From contig DHRN01000103.1 of the NCBI GenBank assembly GCA_002411175.1, forward strand, positions 87,989-93,456: DNA of 5,468 nt. The letters run 5' to 3'. This stretch comes from Anaerolineaceae bacterium UBA5311. Its GTDB lineage: Bacteria > Chloroflexota > Anaerolineae > Anaerolineales > Anaerolineaceae. How positions within the stretch are numbered: position 1 is the stretch's first letter; each line of letters starts with the position of its first letter. Under the pieces are notes generated by a model. It saw nothing but the letters and a program-made list of their open reading frames with translations, was not told the DNA's origin and made no database searches. A program made the position numbers and the translations under genes. This document shows, piece by piece, positions 1 to 5,468 of this stretch.

Positions 1-282
1 CAATCTCGCCCTACGGCTACTCGCGGGACGGCGTGACAACTGTCCCCTACACCATAAAATAAATAGATTATTCCATATTGAGAATTGCTGACTCTTTTTA
101 CCTCATCACCTAATTGGAGAAAATGTGAGGAAGATTCCGACTTTAGCGTGGAGCTGCGATTACTGATTGAGCTATATTCGCGAGTTCCAAACCTCTCTGA
201 ATAATGACTTTAAATTTGCGAAAGGAATGAGCGGTGCCGGTTGGCTAGACAGTGTAAGGTGAATGACAGGTAAAATTGCTGC
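1..282. other. Non-coding region downstream of comM
   Basis: This stretch follows the stop codon of the minus-strand comM gene. No reading frame here has a ribosome binding site, reasonable length and protein-like composition. Continuing the comM frame past its TGA gives no recognisable protein, and I see no tRNA-like cloverleaf. The left edge carries an inverted repeat (25-46), listed separately. A weak inverted repeat, CCTCA at 101-105 with TGAGG at 126-130, has no T-tract on either side that would make it a terminator. No convincing terminator for comM is visible, so its transcript may end beyond the window or by a factor-dependent route. Confidence 0.6.
25..46. repeat. Inverted repeat at left edge, possible dispersed repeat
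   Basis: GGGACGG at 25-31 can pair with CTGTCCC at 40-46 (seven pairs including one G-T), with an eight-base loop at 32-39. It is followed by CCCTACAC (45-52), and another CCCTAC lies at 9-14. The right-edge repeat array has the same layout of GGGAC, then a C-rich arm, then CCCTACA. The stem is seen directly. Membership of the same dispersed intergenic repeat family is an inference from this limited similarity. Confidence 0.4.
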
Positions 283-1803
283 TCACAATTCTTCAGTTTG
301 CCTGTATTGCAGGGCTTCGGCGAGGTGTTCGGTTTTGATGCTGGGTTCGCCGGCAAGGTCCGCGATTGTGCGCGATAACTTCAAAACCCGGTGGTACCCC
401 CGCGCGGTGAGGCGCAGCTGGCGCATGGCTGTCTTCATCAAGCCTTCTCCAGCAGGGTCCAAAACGCAATACTGGCGGATTTCTTTGGGGGTCATATCAG
501 CATTGCTGACCAGTCTTGTCCCCTCAAATCGTTTGATCTGGCTCCGCCGGGCTGTTTCAACGCGTTCTCGAATCGTCTCCGAACTCTCACCTGCGCGCTT
601 TTCGCTCAATTTCTGATAGTCGACCCGCGGTACCTGCAGATGGATGTCAATCCGGTCCAGCAGCGGTCCGGAAATACGTTTTTGGTAATTCGAGATTGCA
701 GAAGCAGCACAGGTACATTGGCGCATGTTATCACCAAAATAACCACAGGGGCAGGGGTTCATCGCTCCCACGAGCATGAAATTCGCCGGGAACGTAAATG
801 ATCCCTGGGCTCTGCTGATGGTCACAATTTTGTCTTCCAGGGGTTGACGCAGCACCTCGAGGATATGCTTGCCAAATTCGGGCAGCTCATCTAAAAACAA
901 AACCCCTCTATGTGCGAGTGAGATCTCCCCTGGGCGCGGAACGCGTCCGCCTCCAACCAGTCCGGCGTGGCTGATCGTATGATGCGGAGCACGAAAGGGA
1001 CGCTGGCGGATCAATGGCGTTTCAGCGGGAAGCTGATCGCTGATTGAATAAATACGGGTGACCTCCAGCGATTCGTCCAGGCTCATCGAAGGTAAAATCG
1101 AGGTCATCGCCCGGGCAAGCAGCGTTTTACCTGCCCCTGGAGATCCTGTCATCAATACATTATGCCCGCCTGATGCCGCCACTTCCAGCGCGCGCTTGAT
1201 ATGCTCCTGCCCCTTTACTTCGCTAAAATCGGTCGATTGCATTTCAAATTCAGGGGCGCGGACATCTCCTGGTTTAAATGGCGCGATCGGATTTTCACCC
1301 GTAAAATGCTGCCAGAGCTGGTTGAGCGTCTCTACCGGGTAAACCTCAATTTCCGGGATCAAAGAAGCTTCCGGCGCATCTACAGCCGGCACGAAAACCT
1401 TATGATAGCCTTCGCTTCGAGCCAGCGCGGCAGCAGCCAGGATTCCACGCACATGCCTGACGGAACCATCCAGAGATAATTCGCCGATGATCAGCGAGTT
1501 TTCCACTGCTTCGGGGGCGATCTGCTCACCAGTCACCAACACACCAACAGCAATCGGCAGGTCGAAGCAGGGACCCTCTTTTCTGACCGATGCAGGGGCG
1601 AGGTTCACTGTGAGGGGTTTGCGCGGATAGACCAAATAAGCATTCTTAATGGCTGAATAGACACGCTCGCGGCTCTCCTTTACTGCCTCATCGGGCAGAC
1701 CGACGATTGCCATTTTTGGCAAGCCCTGCCCGTAATCGACTTCGATATCGATCAGGACACCATCCAGCCCAATTACAGCGCATGAAAAAATATGAGCGAG
1801 CAT
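283..1803 (-). CDS. comM: ComM/YifB-family AAA+ ATPase (Mg-chelatase-like branch-migration helicase)
   Basis: This is a complete 506-residue protein, the usual length for the family. The N-terminal Lon-protease-like (ChlI) domain spans about residues 20-142 and contains the family signatures GLPDEAVKESRERV (35-48) and NLAPASVRKEGPCFDLPIA (67-85). The AAA+ core has Walker A GSPGAGKT (220-227), RPFRAPHHTIS (268-278), Walker B VLFLDELPEF (301-310, Asp305/Glu306), sensor-1 Asn349 in GAMNPCPCGY, a cysteine set (C351, C353, C363, C365) typical of YifB proteins, and an arginine-finger candidate R384 in LLDRIDIH. The C-terminal lid holds LTARGYHRVLKLSRTIADL (465-483) with sensor-2 Arg468. In Vibrio and Acinetobacter, ComM is a hexameric cytoplasmic helicase that extends heteroduplex during natural transformation. 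The same role here is inferred by homology. The MLA start matches the family, although no clear Shine-Dalgarno precedes it. The gene is intact, divergent from the peptidase gene, and ends with TGA. Older annotations call such proteins magnesium chelatase subunits, which this is not. Confidence 0.97.
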   Translation of the reverse strand: MLAHIFSCAVIGLDGVLIDIEVDYGQGLPKMAIVGLPDEAVKESRERVYSAIKNAYLVYPRKPLTVNLAPASVRKEGPCFDLPIAVGVLVTGEQIAPEAVENSLIIGELSLDGSVRHVRGILAAAALARSEGYHKVFVPAVDAPEASLIPEIEVYPVETLNQLWQHFTGENPIAPFKPGDVRAPEFEMQSTDFSEVKGQEHIKRALEVAASGGHNVLMTGSPGAGKTLLARAMTSILPSMSLDESLEVTRIYSISDQLPAETPLIRQRPFRAPHHTISHAGLVGGGRVPRPGEISLAHRGVLFLDELPEFGKHILEVLRQPLEDKIVTISRAQGSFTFPANFMLVGAMNPCPCGYFGDNMRQCTCAASAISNYQKRISGPLLDRIDIHLQVPRVDYQKLSEKRAGESSETIRERVETARRSQIKRFEGTRLVSNADMTPKEIRQYCVLDPAGEGLMKTAMRQLRLTARGYHRVLKLSRTIADLAGEPSIKTEHLAEALQYRQTEEL

Positions 1804-1814
1804 TGCACAAGTTT

Positions 1815-1820
1815 ATCATA
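1815..1820 (-). promoter_or_regulatory. Candidate -10 element for comM
   Basis: Read on the minus strand this is TATGAT, one mismatch from the TATAAT consensus, ending 11 bases before the comM ATG. A start of transcription six to seven bases downstream would leave a leader of only about five bases. That would fit the missing Shine-Dalgarno. There is no good -35 hexamer 16-18 bases upstream, so the call is weak. Confidence 0.25.
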
Positions 1821-1922
1821 GTGATCTAAAAACAAGACCTGATCCTGACATTATGGGATTGAAAAAAAACACCTGAAGCTGGAAAGTTTATTGCCCAATA
1901 TCACCTTAAATTTCGAACTTGC

Positions 1923-1931
1923 TGATAAAAT
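1923..1931 (+). promoter_or_regulatory. Candidate extended -10 for the peptidase gene
   Basis: TGATAAAAT, preceded by TTGC, resembles an AT-rich -10 element. Transcription would start around 1936-1939, almost exactly at the 5' arm of the hairpin at 1939-1953, giving a leader of about 38 bases. No clear -35 hexamer lies at the right distance, so this is only a candidate. Confidence 0.18.
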
Positions 1932-1938
1932 CTGCAAG

Positions 1939-1953
1939 GTGCCATTGCGGCAC
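1939..1953 (+). other. Small stem-loop in the leader of the peptidase gene
   Basis: GTGCC (1939-1943) and GGCAC (1949-1953) form a perfect five-pair stem with a five-base loop, 12 bases upstream of the Shine-Dalgarno. If the candidate promoter just upstream is real, the hairpin would sit at the very 5' end of the mRNA, where such stems often slow decay. It is too short to be a riboswitch, and it matches no aptamer motif I recognise. Confidence 0.3.
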
Positions 1954-1965
1954 GCACAAATATCC

Positions 1966-1971
1966 AGGAGG
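1966..1971 (+). promoter_or_regulatory. Shine-Dalgarno AGGAGG fixing the peptidase start
   Basis: A perfect AGGAGG lies four bases before the ATG at 1976. The spacing is slightly tight but usable. It selects ATG 1976 over the in-frame TTG at 1919, which has no ribosome binding site and would put 19 non-hydrophobic residues in front of an otherwise classical signal peptide. Confidence 0.85.
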
Positions 1972-1975
1972 CTTA

Positions 1976-4900
1976 ATGCAAACCCGAAGCAATATTTCTC
2001 ACCTAAACCAAGTTTTAATCAGTTTAATCGTTGGATTAATTGTCGTTGGATTGCTGGCATCGCCGGTATCCGCTCAAGAGGCTAATAATCAGTGGCTGGC
2101 TTTCGGTCCCCAGACCGGAGGCACAACTCCCGCTGTTGAAGTCCTCTCTGCCTCTCCTGAAGCAATTGATGTCCAGGCATTCATGCCCGGAGCGCGCTTT
2201 GGAGAAACCCTCATCGCCGGGCAGCGCTATCTGACCCTTGGCGGAGAAGGATATGTTTTTGACGACCTTGTTGGTGCGCCCAACTTACCTGTTTTACGAA
2301 GAATGATCGAAGTCCCCCTGGGGGCTGAGGTTAGCCTTCAGCTCCTGCAGGCTGAAACTCAGACAGTCAGTCTGTCTCGCCTCGGAATGGAAGGCACGAT
2401 CGCCCCGGTTCAGCCTTCACAGCCAAAATGTGGTGACCCGGTTGAACCCTGCGCACCATCCGCACAACTCTATGGAGGCGGTTTTTACCCTGCCGAATAT
2501 CTTTCCATTTCCGAGGATTACATCATTCGCGGGCACAGGATTGTTGTCGTCGAAATTCGCCCTGTGCGCTACAATGCAGCACTGGGTGAACTGGAAACTA
2601 CTTCTGAAATGACCTTCCGCCTTAACCTGGAAGGCAGCGACATGGCTCTGACGCTTTCTGAAGCAGACCGGCTCAACTCCCAACCTTTTAACGAAATGCT
2701 CCAGGGCGATGTTTTGAACTACAACCAAGGGCGACCGGTTGCAATCCCCAACGATTCACAGCATTTGCTGATCATTACAGCAGATATATACGAAGCCGGA
2801 TTGGCAAACTTCGTCAGCTTGAAGCAGAGCCAGGGTTTCACTGTTTCTGTGGCAAACCTGACCACAGCCGGCGGTAACACGACAACCGCGATCAAAACCT
2901 ATATCAAAGCTCAATATAACGGCGCCAACCCACCCGATTATGCCATCCTGGTGGGCGACTATGTCAGCGGTAACCCTGCCGGCAGTCTGACCAACTACGT
3001 CATGCGCACCTCAAGTGGGTACCGAACCGACCTGCAGTATTTCACCATGGATAATGAGACCGAATACTATCCTGATATCTTCTATGGTCGCTTCCCTGTC
3101 AAGACCACAGACCAACTGAGTGCGATGGTTGACAAATATGTTGCTTATCACGCTATTGCCGGTGATGAAGACTGGGTTAAGAAAATTTCTTTCCTGGCCT
3201 CCAATGACAGCAGTTATTACCATTTTGCTGAGAGAACGCACAATTATGTAATTGAAAACTATACCCTGGACCTGGACTATACCGGCATTTTCCCGAATAA
3301 TCCTCAGCCTGGCGGTGATAAGGTTTATGCCATCACCTATGGCGGCACCGGTGCCAATGCGGTGGCAACAATGAACGATGACCGGGTTATGCTGGTTTAT
3401 TCTGGTCACGGTGGCACGACTTTGTGGGATGCCCCGCGTGTTACCCAAACCGATGTTCGTAATATGACTGGTGTGGCGATCCCATACGTGGTTTCTCACG
3501 CATGTATCACAGCTGATTTTAATGCTTCAGAATCTTTTGGTGATACCTGGGCGATCGAGCCGGTTAATGGCGCGCTGACTTTCGTAGGTTCAAGCGACAG
3601 CACATATTGGTACGAGGATGAAGTGATCGAGAAGGCGATTTTCGACCATCTTTATGAGGACCCCACACTCGATTCTGTCCCAAGCGTTGCCCAGATAATC
3701 CAATATGGTCTCCAGGCAGTCGAAGATTATGGAACCTCCCGTGATGACTATTATCGTGAGACCTATCACATTTTTGGTGACCCCTCACTTCAAATCGTGA
3801 TGAAACCAAAATTCCCGGACTTCCGCCTCAGCGTCTCTCCAACTGCACTGAAAACCTGCAATATTGGCGACAACATTGCCAAAGTGAACCTGACAACGAT
3901 TAATGATTTCACTGGTCCGGTCGCACTGAGCGCCTCGCCTCTGGAAGGGTACACGACCAGCTTCGCGACCAATCCCATGACACCTCCTGGTTCAACCAAC
4001 GCGACAATCACAGGTGATGGCAGCGCTGAGACCGGCGTGCAAACGCTTACAATTACGGGCACCTCGGGCAGCCTCGTTCATAGTGCCGATATTGAAATGA
4101 CCATTTATAAACCGATCACTTCTGCCGGTCCACGATTGACTGCTCCTGCCGACGGCGCTCGCGATGTCTCGCAGCGCCCTACATTCAGCTGGTCAAACGT
4201 TCCGGATGCAGAATCCTACCGGCTCCAGGTGGCTTTGGATAGTAATTTTAGCCACATCGTGATCGACCGGGCAGGTATCACCGCAACCAACTTCGTCCTA
4301 TCTGCCAATCTGGCATCGGATACGCAATATTATTGGCGTGTGGCGGCCGAAAATGTTTGTGGTGGCGTTTACAGTACCGACGAGTTCACTTTCCGCACCA
4401 GACCCGGACCAGGCGACTGCGCCCAGGGTACTGTTAAAGAGATCCTCTTCTTTGACGACTTTGAAGACGGGCTCGATAACTGGCAAAACCCGTTGGATGG
4501 ATTGTTCAAATTCGACCTTACTACCGTCAGAGCGTATTCACCGAACCATTCAGTGTTGGCATCTGTGCCAGAGGTTCAGTCGGACCAAAGACTGATCTCC
4601 CCAAAATTCACTGTGCCACAGACTACAGAACCGGTTTCACTCATTTTCTGGCATCGCTGGACATTTGACAGCCCGACTGCCTGCAACGACGGAGCAATTC
4701 TGGAAGTCAGTCTTGATGGCGGGGTTACCTGGAGCCAGGTTGGCAAACCTTATATGTTAACCAACCCTTATAACGGAATTGTTACAACCGGCGCCTATAA
4801 TCCCCTGGTAGGCAAACAGGCATGGTGTCAGAACGAGACCGAATGGGTTAGAACCGTGGTCGATTTGAACCCATTCAAAGGAAAGACAGCCCAATTCCGC

Positions 4901-5026
4901 TTCCGCCTTGGCACGGGTTCTTCCGGCTCAGCTGAAGGTTGGTATATCGATGATGTCCAGTTCCAAACTTGTGTGGCAGCTGACTATACTTTCCAGATTT
5001 TCATTCCAACTGTAGGAAAGAACTAA
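1976..5026 (+). CDS. Secreted multidomain C25-family (gingipain-like) cysteine peptidase
   Basis: This 1016-residue protein is an exported clan CD endopeptidase. Residues 1-33 are a signal peptide: Arg4, a hydrophobic core at 13-28, and likely cleavage after Ala33 in SPVSA/QE. Residues 34 to about 255 resemble the C25 propeptide, with YIIRGHRIVVVEIRPVRYNA near its end and a short C152/C159 loop that could be a disulfide. The catalytic domain spans about 263-610. It starts HLLIITADIYEAGL, includes YPDIFYGRFPV, has catalytic His478 in VYSGHGG and nucleophile Cys510 in SHACITADF (a His-Cys distance close to that of gingipains), and closes with HIFGDPSLQI. A beta-sandwich module follows (about 612-712), then a fibronectin type III-like domain (about 719-808, PRLTAPADGARDV to EFTFRT), then a MAM/InhA-like jelly roll (about 823-1000, FFDDFEDGLDNW to GWYIDDVQF). 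The last residues are FQIFIPTVGKN. Besides Cys510 there are eight cysteines, an even number that fits disulfides. Substrate specificity (Arg, Lys or other) cannot be read from sequence. No neighbouring gene points to a partner. A scavenging or proteolytic role outside the cell is inferred. Confidence 0.93.
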   Translation: MQTRSNISHLNQVLISLIVGLIVVGLLASPVSAQEANNQWLAFGPQTGGTTPAVEVLSASPEAIDVQAFMPGARFGETLIAGQRYLTLGGEGYVFDDLVGAPNLPVLRRMIEVPLGAEVSLQLLQAETQTVSLSRLGMEGTIAPVQPSQPKCGDPVEPCAPSAQLYGGGFYPAEYLSISEDYIIRGHRIVVVEIRPVRYNAALGELETTSEMTFRLNLEGSDMALTLSEADRLNSQPFNEMLQGDVLNYNQGRPVAIPNDSQHLLIITADIYEAGLANFVSLKQSQGFTVSVANLTTAGGNTTTAIKTYIKAQYNGANPPDYAILVGDYVSGNPAGSLTNYVMRTSSGYRTDLQYFTMDNETEYYPDIFYGRFPVKTTDQLSAMVDKYVAYHAIAGDEDWVKKISFLASNDSSYYHFAERTHNYVIENYTLDLDYTGIFPNNPQPGGDKVYAITYGGTGANAVATMNDDRVMLVYSGHGGTTLWDAPRVTQTDVRNMTGVAIPYVVSHACITADFNASESFGDTWAIEPVNGALTFVGSSDSTYWYEDEVIEKAIFDHLYEDPTLDSVPSVAQIIQYGLQAVEDYGTSRDDYYRETYHIFGDPSLQIVMKPKFPDFRLSVSPTALKTCNIGDNIAKVNLTTINDFTGPVALSASPLEGYTTSFATNPMTPPGSTNATITGDGSAETGVQTLTITGTSGSLVHSADIEMTIYKPITSAGPRLTAPADGARDVSQRPTFSWSNVPDAESYRLQVALDSNFSHIVIDRAGITATNFVLSANLASDTQYYWRVAAENVCGGVYSTDEFTFRTRPGPGDCAQGTVKEILFFDDFEDGLDNWQNPLDGLFKFDLTTVRAYSPNHSVLASVPEVQSDQRLISPKFTVPQTTEPVSLIFWHRWTFDSPTACNDGAILEVSLDGGVTWSQVGKPYMLTNPYNGIVTTGAYNPLVGKQAWCQNETEWVRTVVDLNPFKGKTAQFRFRLGTGSSGSAEGWYIDDVQFQTCVAADYTFQIFIPTVGKN

Positions 5027-5047
5027 ACAAGCATCACAGTTTCACCC

Positions 5048-5083
5048 AGCCCCTCAAAACGAAAGTATTGAGGGGCTTTTTTT
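5048..5083 (+). terminator. Intrinsic terminator of the peptidase gene
   Basis: AGCCCCTCAA (5048-5057) pairs perfectly with TTGAGGGGCT (5068-5077), and a T-tract runs from 5077 to 5083. Inside the loop an A-T and a C-G pair can close a GAAA tetraloop (5061-5064). It lies 21 bases after the TAA stop, so the peptidase gene is most likely a single-gene transcript. It has no A-tract on the left side, so it should act only on rightward transcription. Confidence 0.95.
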
Positions 5084-5112
5084 CCCTTGGTTGGCACTGT
5101 CGCTCTACGGAG

Positions 5113-5151
5113 TAAGCCTGATTCTCAGGAGGGCTTATAGCAAATCAGGTT
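5113..5151. repeat. Overlapping inverted repeats with two alternative pairings
   Basis: CCTGA (5117-5121) can pair with TCAGG at 5125-5129 around a three-base loop, with TAAG (5113-5116) and CTTA (5134-5137) extending the stem across a four-base bulge. The same left arm, as CCTGATT (5117-5123), can instead pair with AATCAGG at 5143-5149. That stem extends to nine pairs, one of them G-T, over 5115-5151. The two pairings exclude each other. No function can be assigned. Confidence 0.45.
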
Positions 5152-5268
5152 GTTGAGGCAGGCATCAACCAAGCGTCAGCCTACCTGAATTTATCATCTT
5201 AGTGTCTGGAAAGTTTCTTCCAAATAGCTTGAATTGTTGCAGAAATTTTTGGTTCAATTGAATATCAG

Positions 5269-5294
5269 TACGGAAGGCGCTTGCTCCATCCGTA
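5269..5294. repeat. Inverted repeat, 6+2 base-pair hairpin
   Basis: TACGGA (5269-5274) pairs with TCCGTA (5289-5294). After an A-A mismatch, GG (5276-5277) pairs with CC (5286-5287), leaving an eight-base loop. No T-tract follows on either strand. It may be a decayed intergenic repeat unit or a minor RNA structure. Confidence 0.4.
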
Positions 5295-5340
5295 AATTGA
5301 CACAATTTATAAAACAGGAAACGGAAGAGGGAGATGACCG

Positions 5341-5468
5341 CGTTCATATCGAAAAAGTGGCTTCGCCGGAATGGGACAAGCCGCATTCCATACGAAAAGA
5401 TGGCTTCGCCGGAATGGGACAAGCCGCATTCCCTACAACAACATCGCTTCGCCGGAATGGGACAAGCC
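5341..5468. repeat. Tandem repeat array with 43-base period, open at the right edge
   Basis: A 31-base core begins at 5359 and 5402 and is identical in both copies. It opens with GGCTTCGCCGGAATG and ends with AAGCCGCATTCC. A third copy begins at 5446, lacking the first G, and is cut by the window end at 5468. The steps are exactly 43 bases, so each core is followed by a 12-base linker (5390-5401 and 5433-5444) that matches at eight of twelve positions. A degenerate earlier unit is suggested by TTCATATCGAAAAAGT (5343-5358), which resembles the end of a core plus linker. Each core contains GGAATG/CATTCC and GGCTT/AAGCC inverted repeats that overlap. The period is not a multiple of three, which argues against coding. 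It is most like a dispersed REP- or MITE-type intergenic repeat in tandem. Confidence 0.85.

Larger units (their letters stand above)
1804..1975. promoter_or_regulatory. Divergent intergenic promoter region
   Basis: This 172-base, locally AT-rich gap must carry the start signals for comM (leftward) and the C25 peptidase (rightward). It contains an A8 run (1862-1869) and scattered AT-rich hexamers. No strong paired -35/-10 set is obvious in either direction, and I see no long palindrome that would mark a repressor operator. The individual candidate sites are listed separately with low confidence. Confidence 0.6.
5084..5340. other. Non-coding region between terminator and repeat array
   Basis: No convincing gene lies in this stretch. 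The only longer open frame is on the minus strand (5165-5422). It lacks recognisable homology, and its N-terminal part is a translation of the 43-base repeats. The region is rich in small inverted repeats, at 5113-5151, 5152-5169 (GTTGA/TCAAC) and 5269-5294, and has a TTCAATTGAA palindrome at 5253-5262. None has a T-tract that would make it a terminator. Confidence 0.55.

Noticed and set aside
274..290. Hairpin AATTG/CAATT at the comM stop codon as a terminator
   Set aside because: Only five AT-rich pairs, overlapping the stop codon, with a four-base T run. It is too weak to call.
391..801. Plus-strand ORF of 136 codons opposite comM
   Set aside because: It is antisense to a well-conserved, full-length comM and has no independent start signals or recognisable domains.
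1936..1975. Riboswitch (cyclic-di-GMP type) in the peptidase leader
   Set aside because: The CACGCACAAA string recalls parts of such aptamers, but the conserved core and the two required helices are absent and the leader is too short.
3011..3499. Minus-strand ORF of 162 codons inside the peptidase gene
   Set aside because: It lies antisense to the conserved C25 catalytic domain, so it is a frame shadow, and no ribosome binding site or domain supports it.
5165..5422. Small minus-strand gene of 85 codons
   Set aside because: Its first part is a translation of the 43-base repeats, it has no clear ribosome binding site, and the remainder matches no family I recognise.
5341..5468. CRISPR array
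   Set aside because: The linkers are only 12 bases and are related to each other, far shorter than spacers, and the repeats are tandem with an exact 43-base period. No cas gene is present.
5334..5468. Plus-strand ORF starting ATG at 5334 after a GAGGGAG-like ribosome binding site and open to the window end
   Set aside because: Nearly all of it lies in the repeat array, whose 43-base period puts each copy in a different frame, giving a low-complexity, unrelated peptide. A real gene cannot be excluded without sequence to the right.

Overview
The window holds two complete genes transcribed divergently from a 172-base gap, flanked on both sides by non-coding DNA. The repeat-like sequence lies at the two outer edges. 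Base composition is moderate (around 50 % GC by eye). The best guess for the host is a Chloroflexota bacterium of the Anaerolineae. This rests on a large signal-peptide-bearing C25 peptidase ending in a short IFIP-type tail, and on GTAGGG-type inverted repeats at both edges. I recall both as common in Anaerolineae; neither was tested against a database, so the assignment is an inference.

Layout. Positions 1-282 are non-coding and start with a short inverted repeat next to a CCCTACA motif. Positions 283-1803 (minus) encode a full-length ComM/YifB-family AAA+ ATPase. Positions 1804-1975 are the divergent promoter region; they also hold a small hairpin and a strong Shine-Dalgarno that fixes the start of the second gene. 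Positions 1976-5026 (plus) encode a secreted, multidomain C25 (gingipain-like) cysteine peptidase with an intact His478/Cys510 dyad. An excellent intrinsic terminator follows at 5048-5083. Positions 5084-5340 have no convincing gene but contain several hairpin-forming inverted repeats. From about 5341 to the right edge lies a tandem repeat with an exact 43-base period, which continues beyond the window.

How the parts relate. The two genes do not look like one system. ComM is a cytoplasmic branch-migration helicase of natural transformation and is generally encoded alone. The C25 protein is an exported protease with its own promoter region and terminator. Shared regulation from the divergent gap is possible, but no operator is visible. 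I found no CRISPR array, transposase, tRNA, rRNA or defence island, and no convincing evidence of a new multi-gene system. The points most worth a second look are the 43-base repeat array, the C-terminal tail of the peptidase as a possible surface-sorting signal, and the peptidase's architecture outside the Bacteroidota type IX secretion context.
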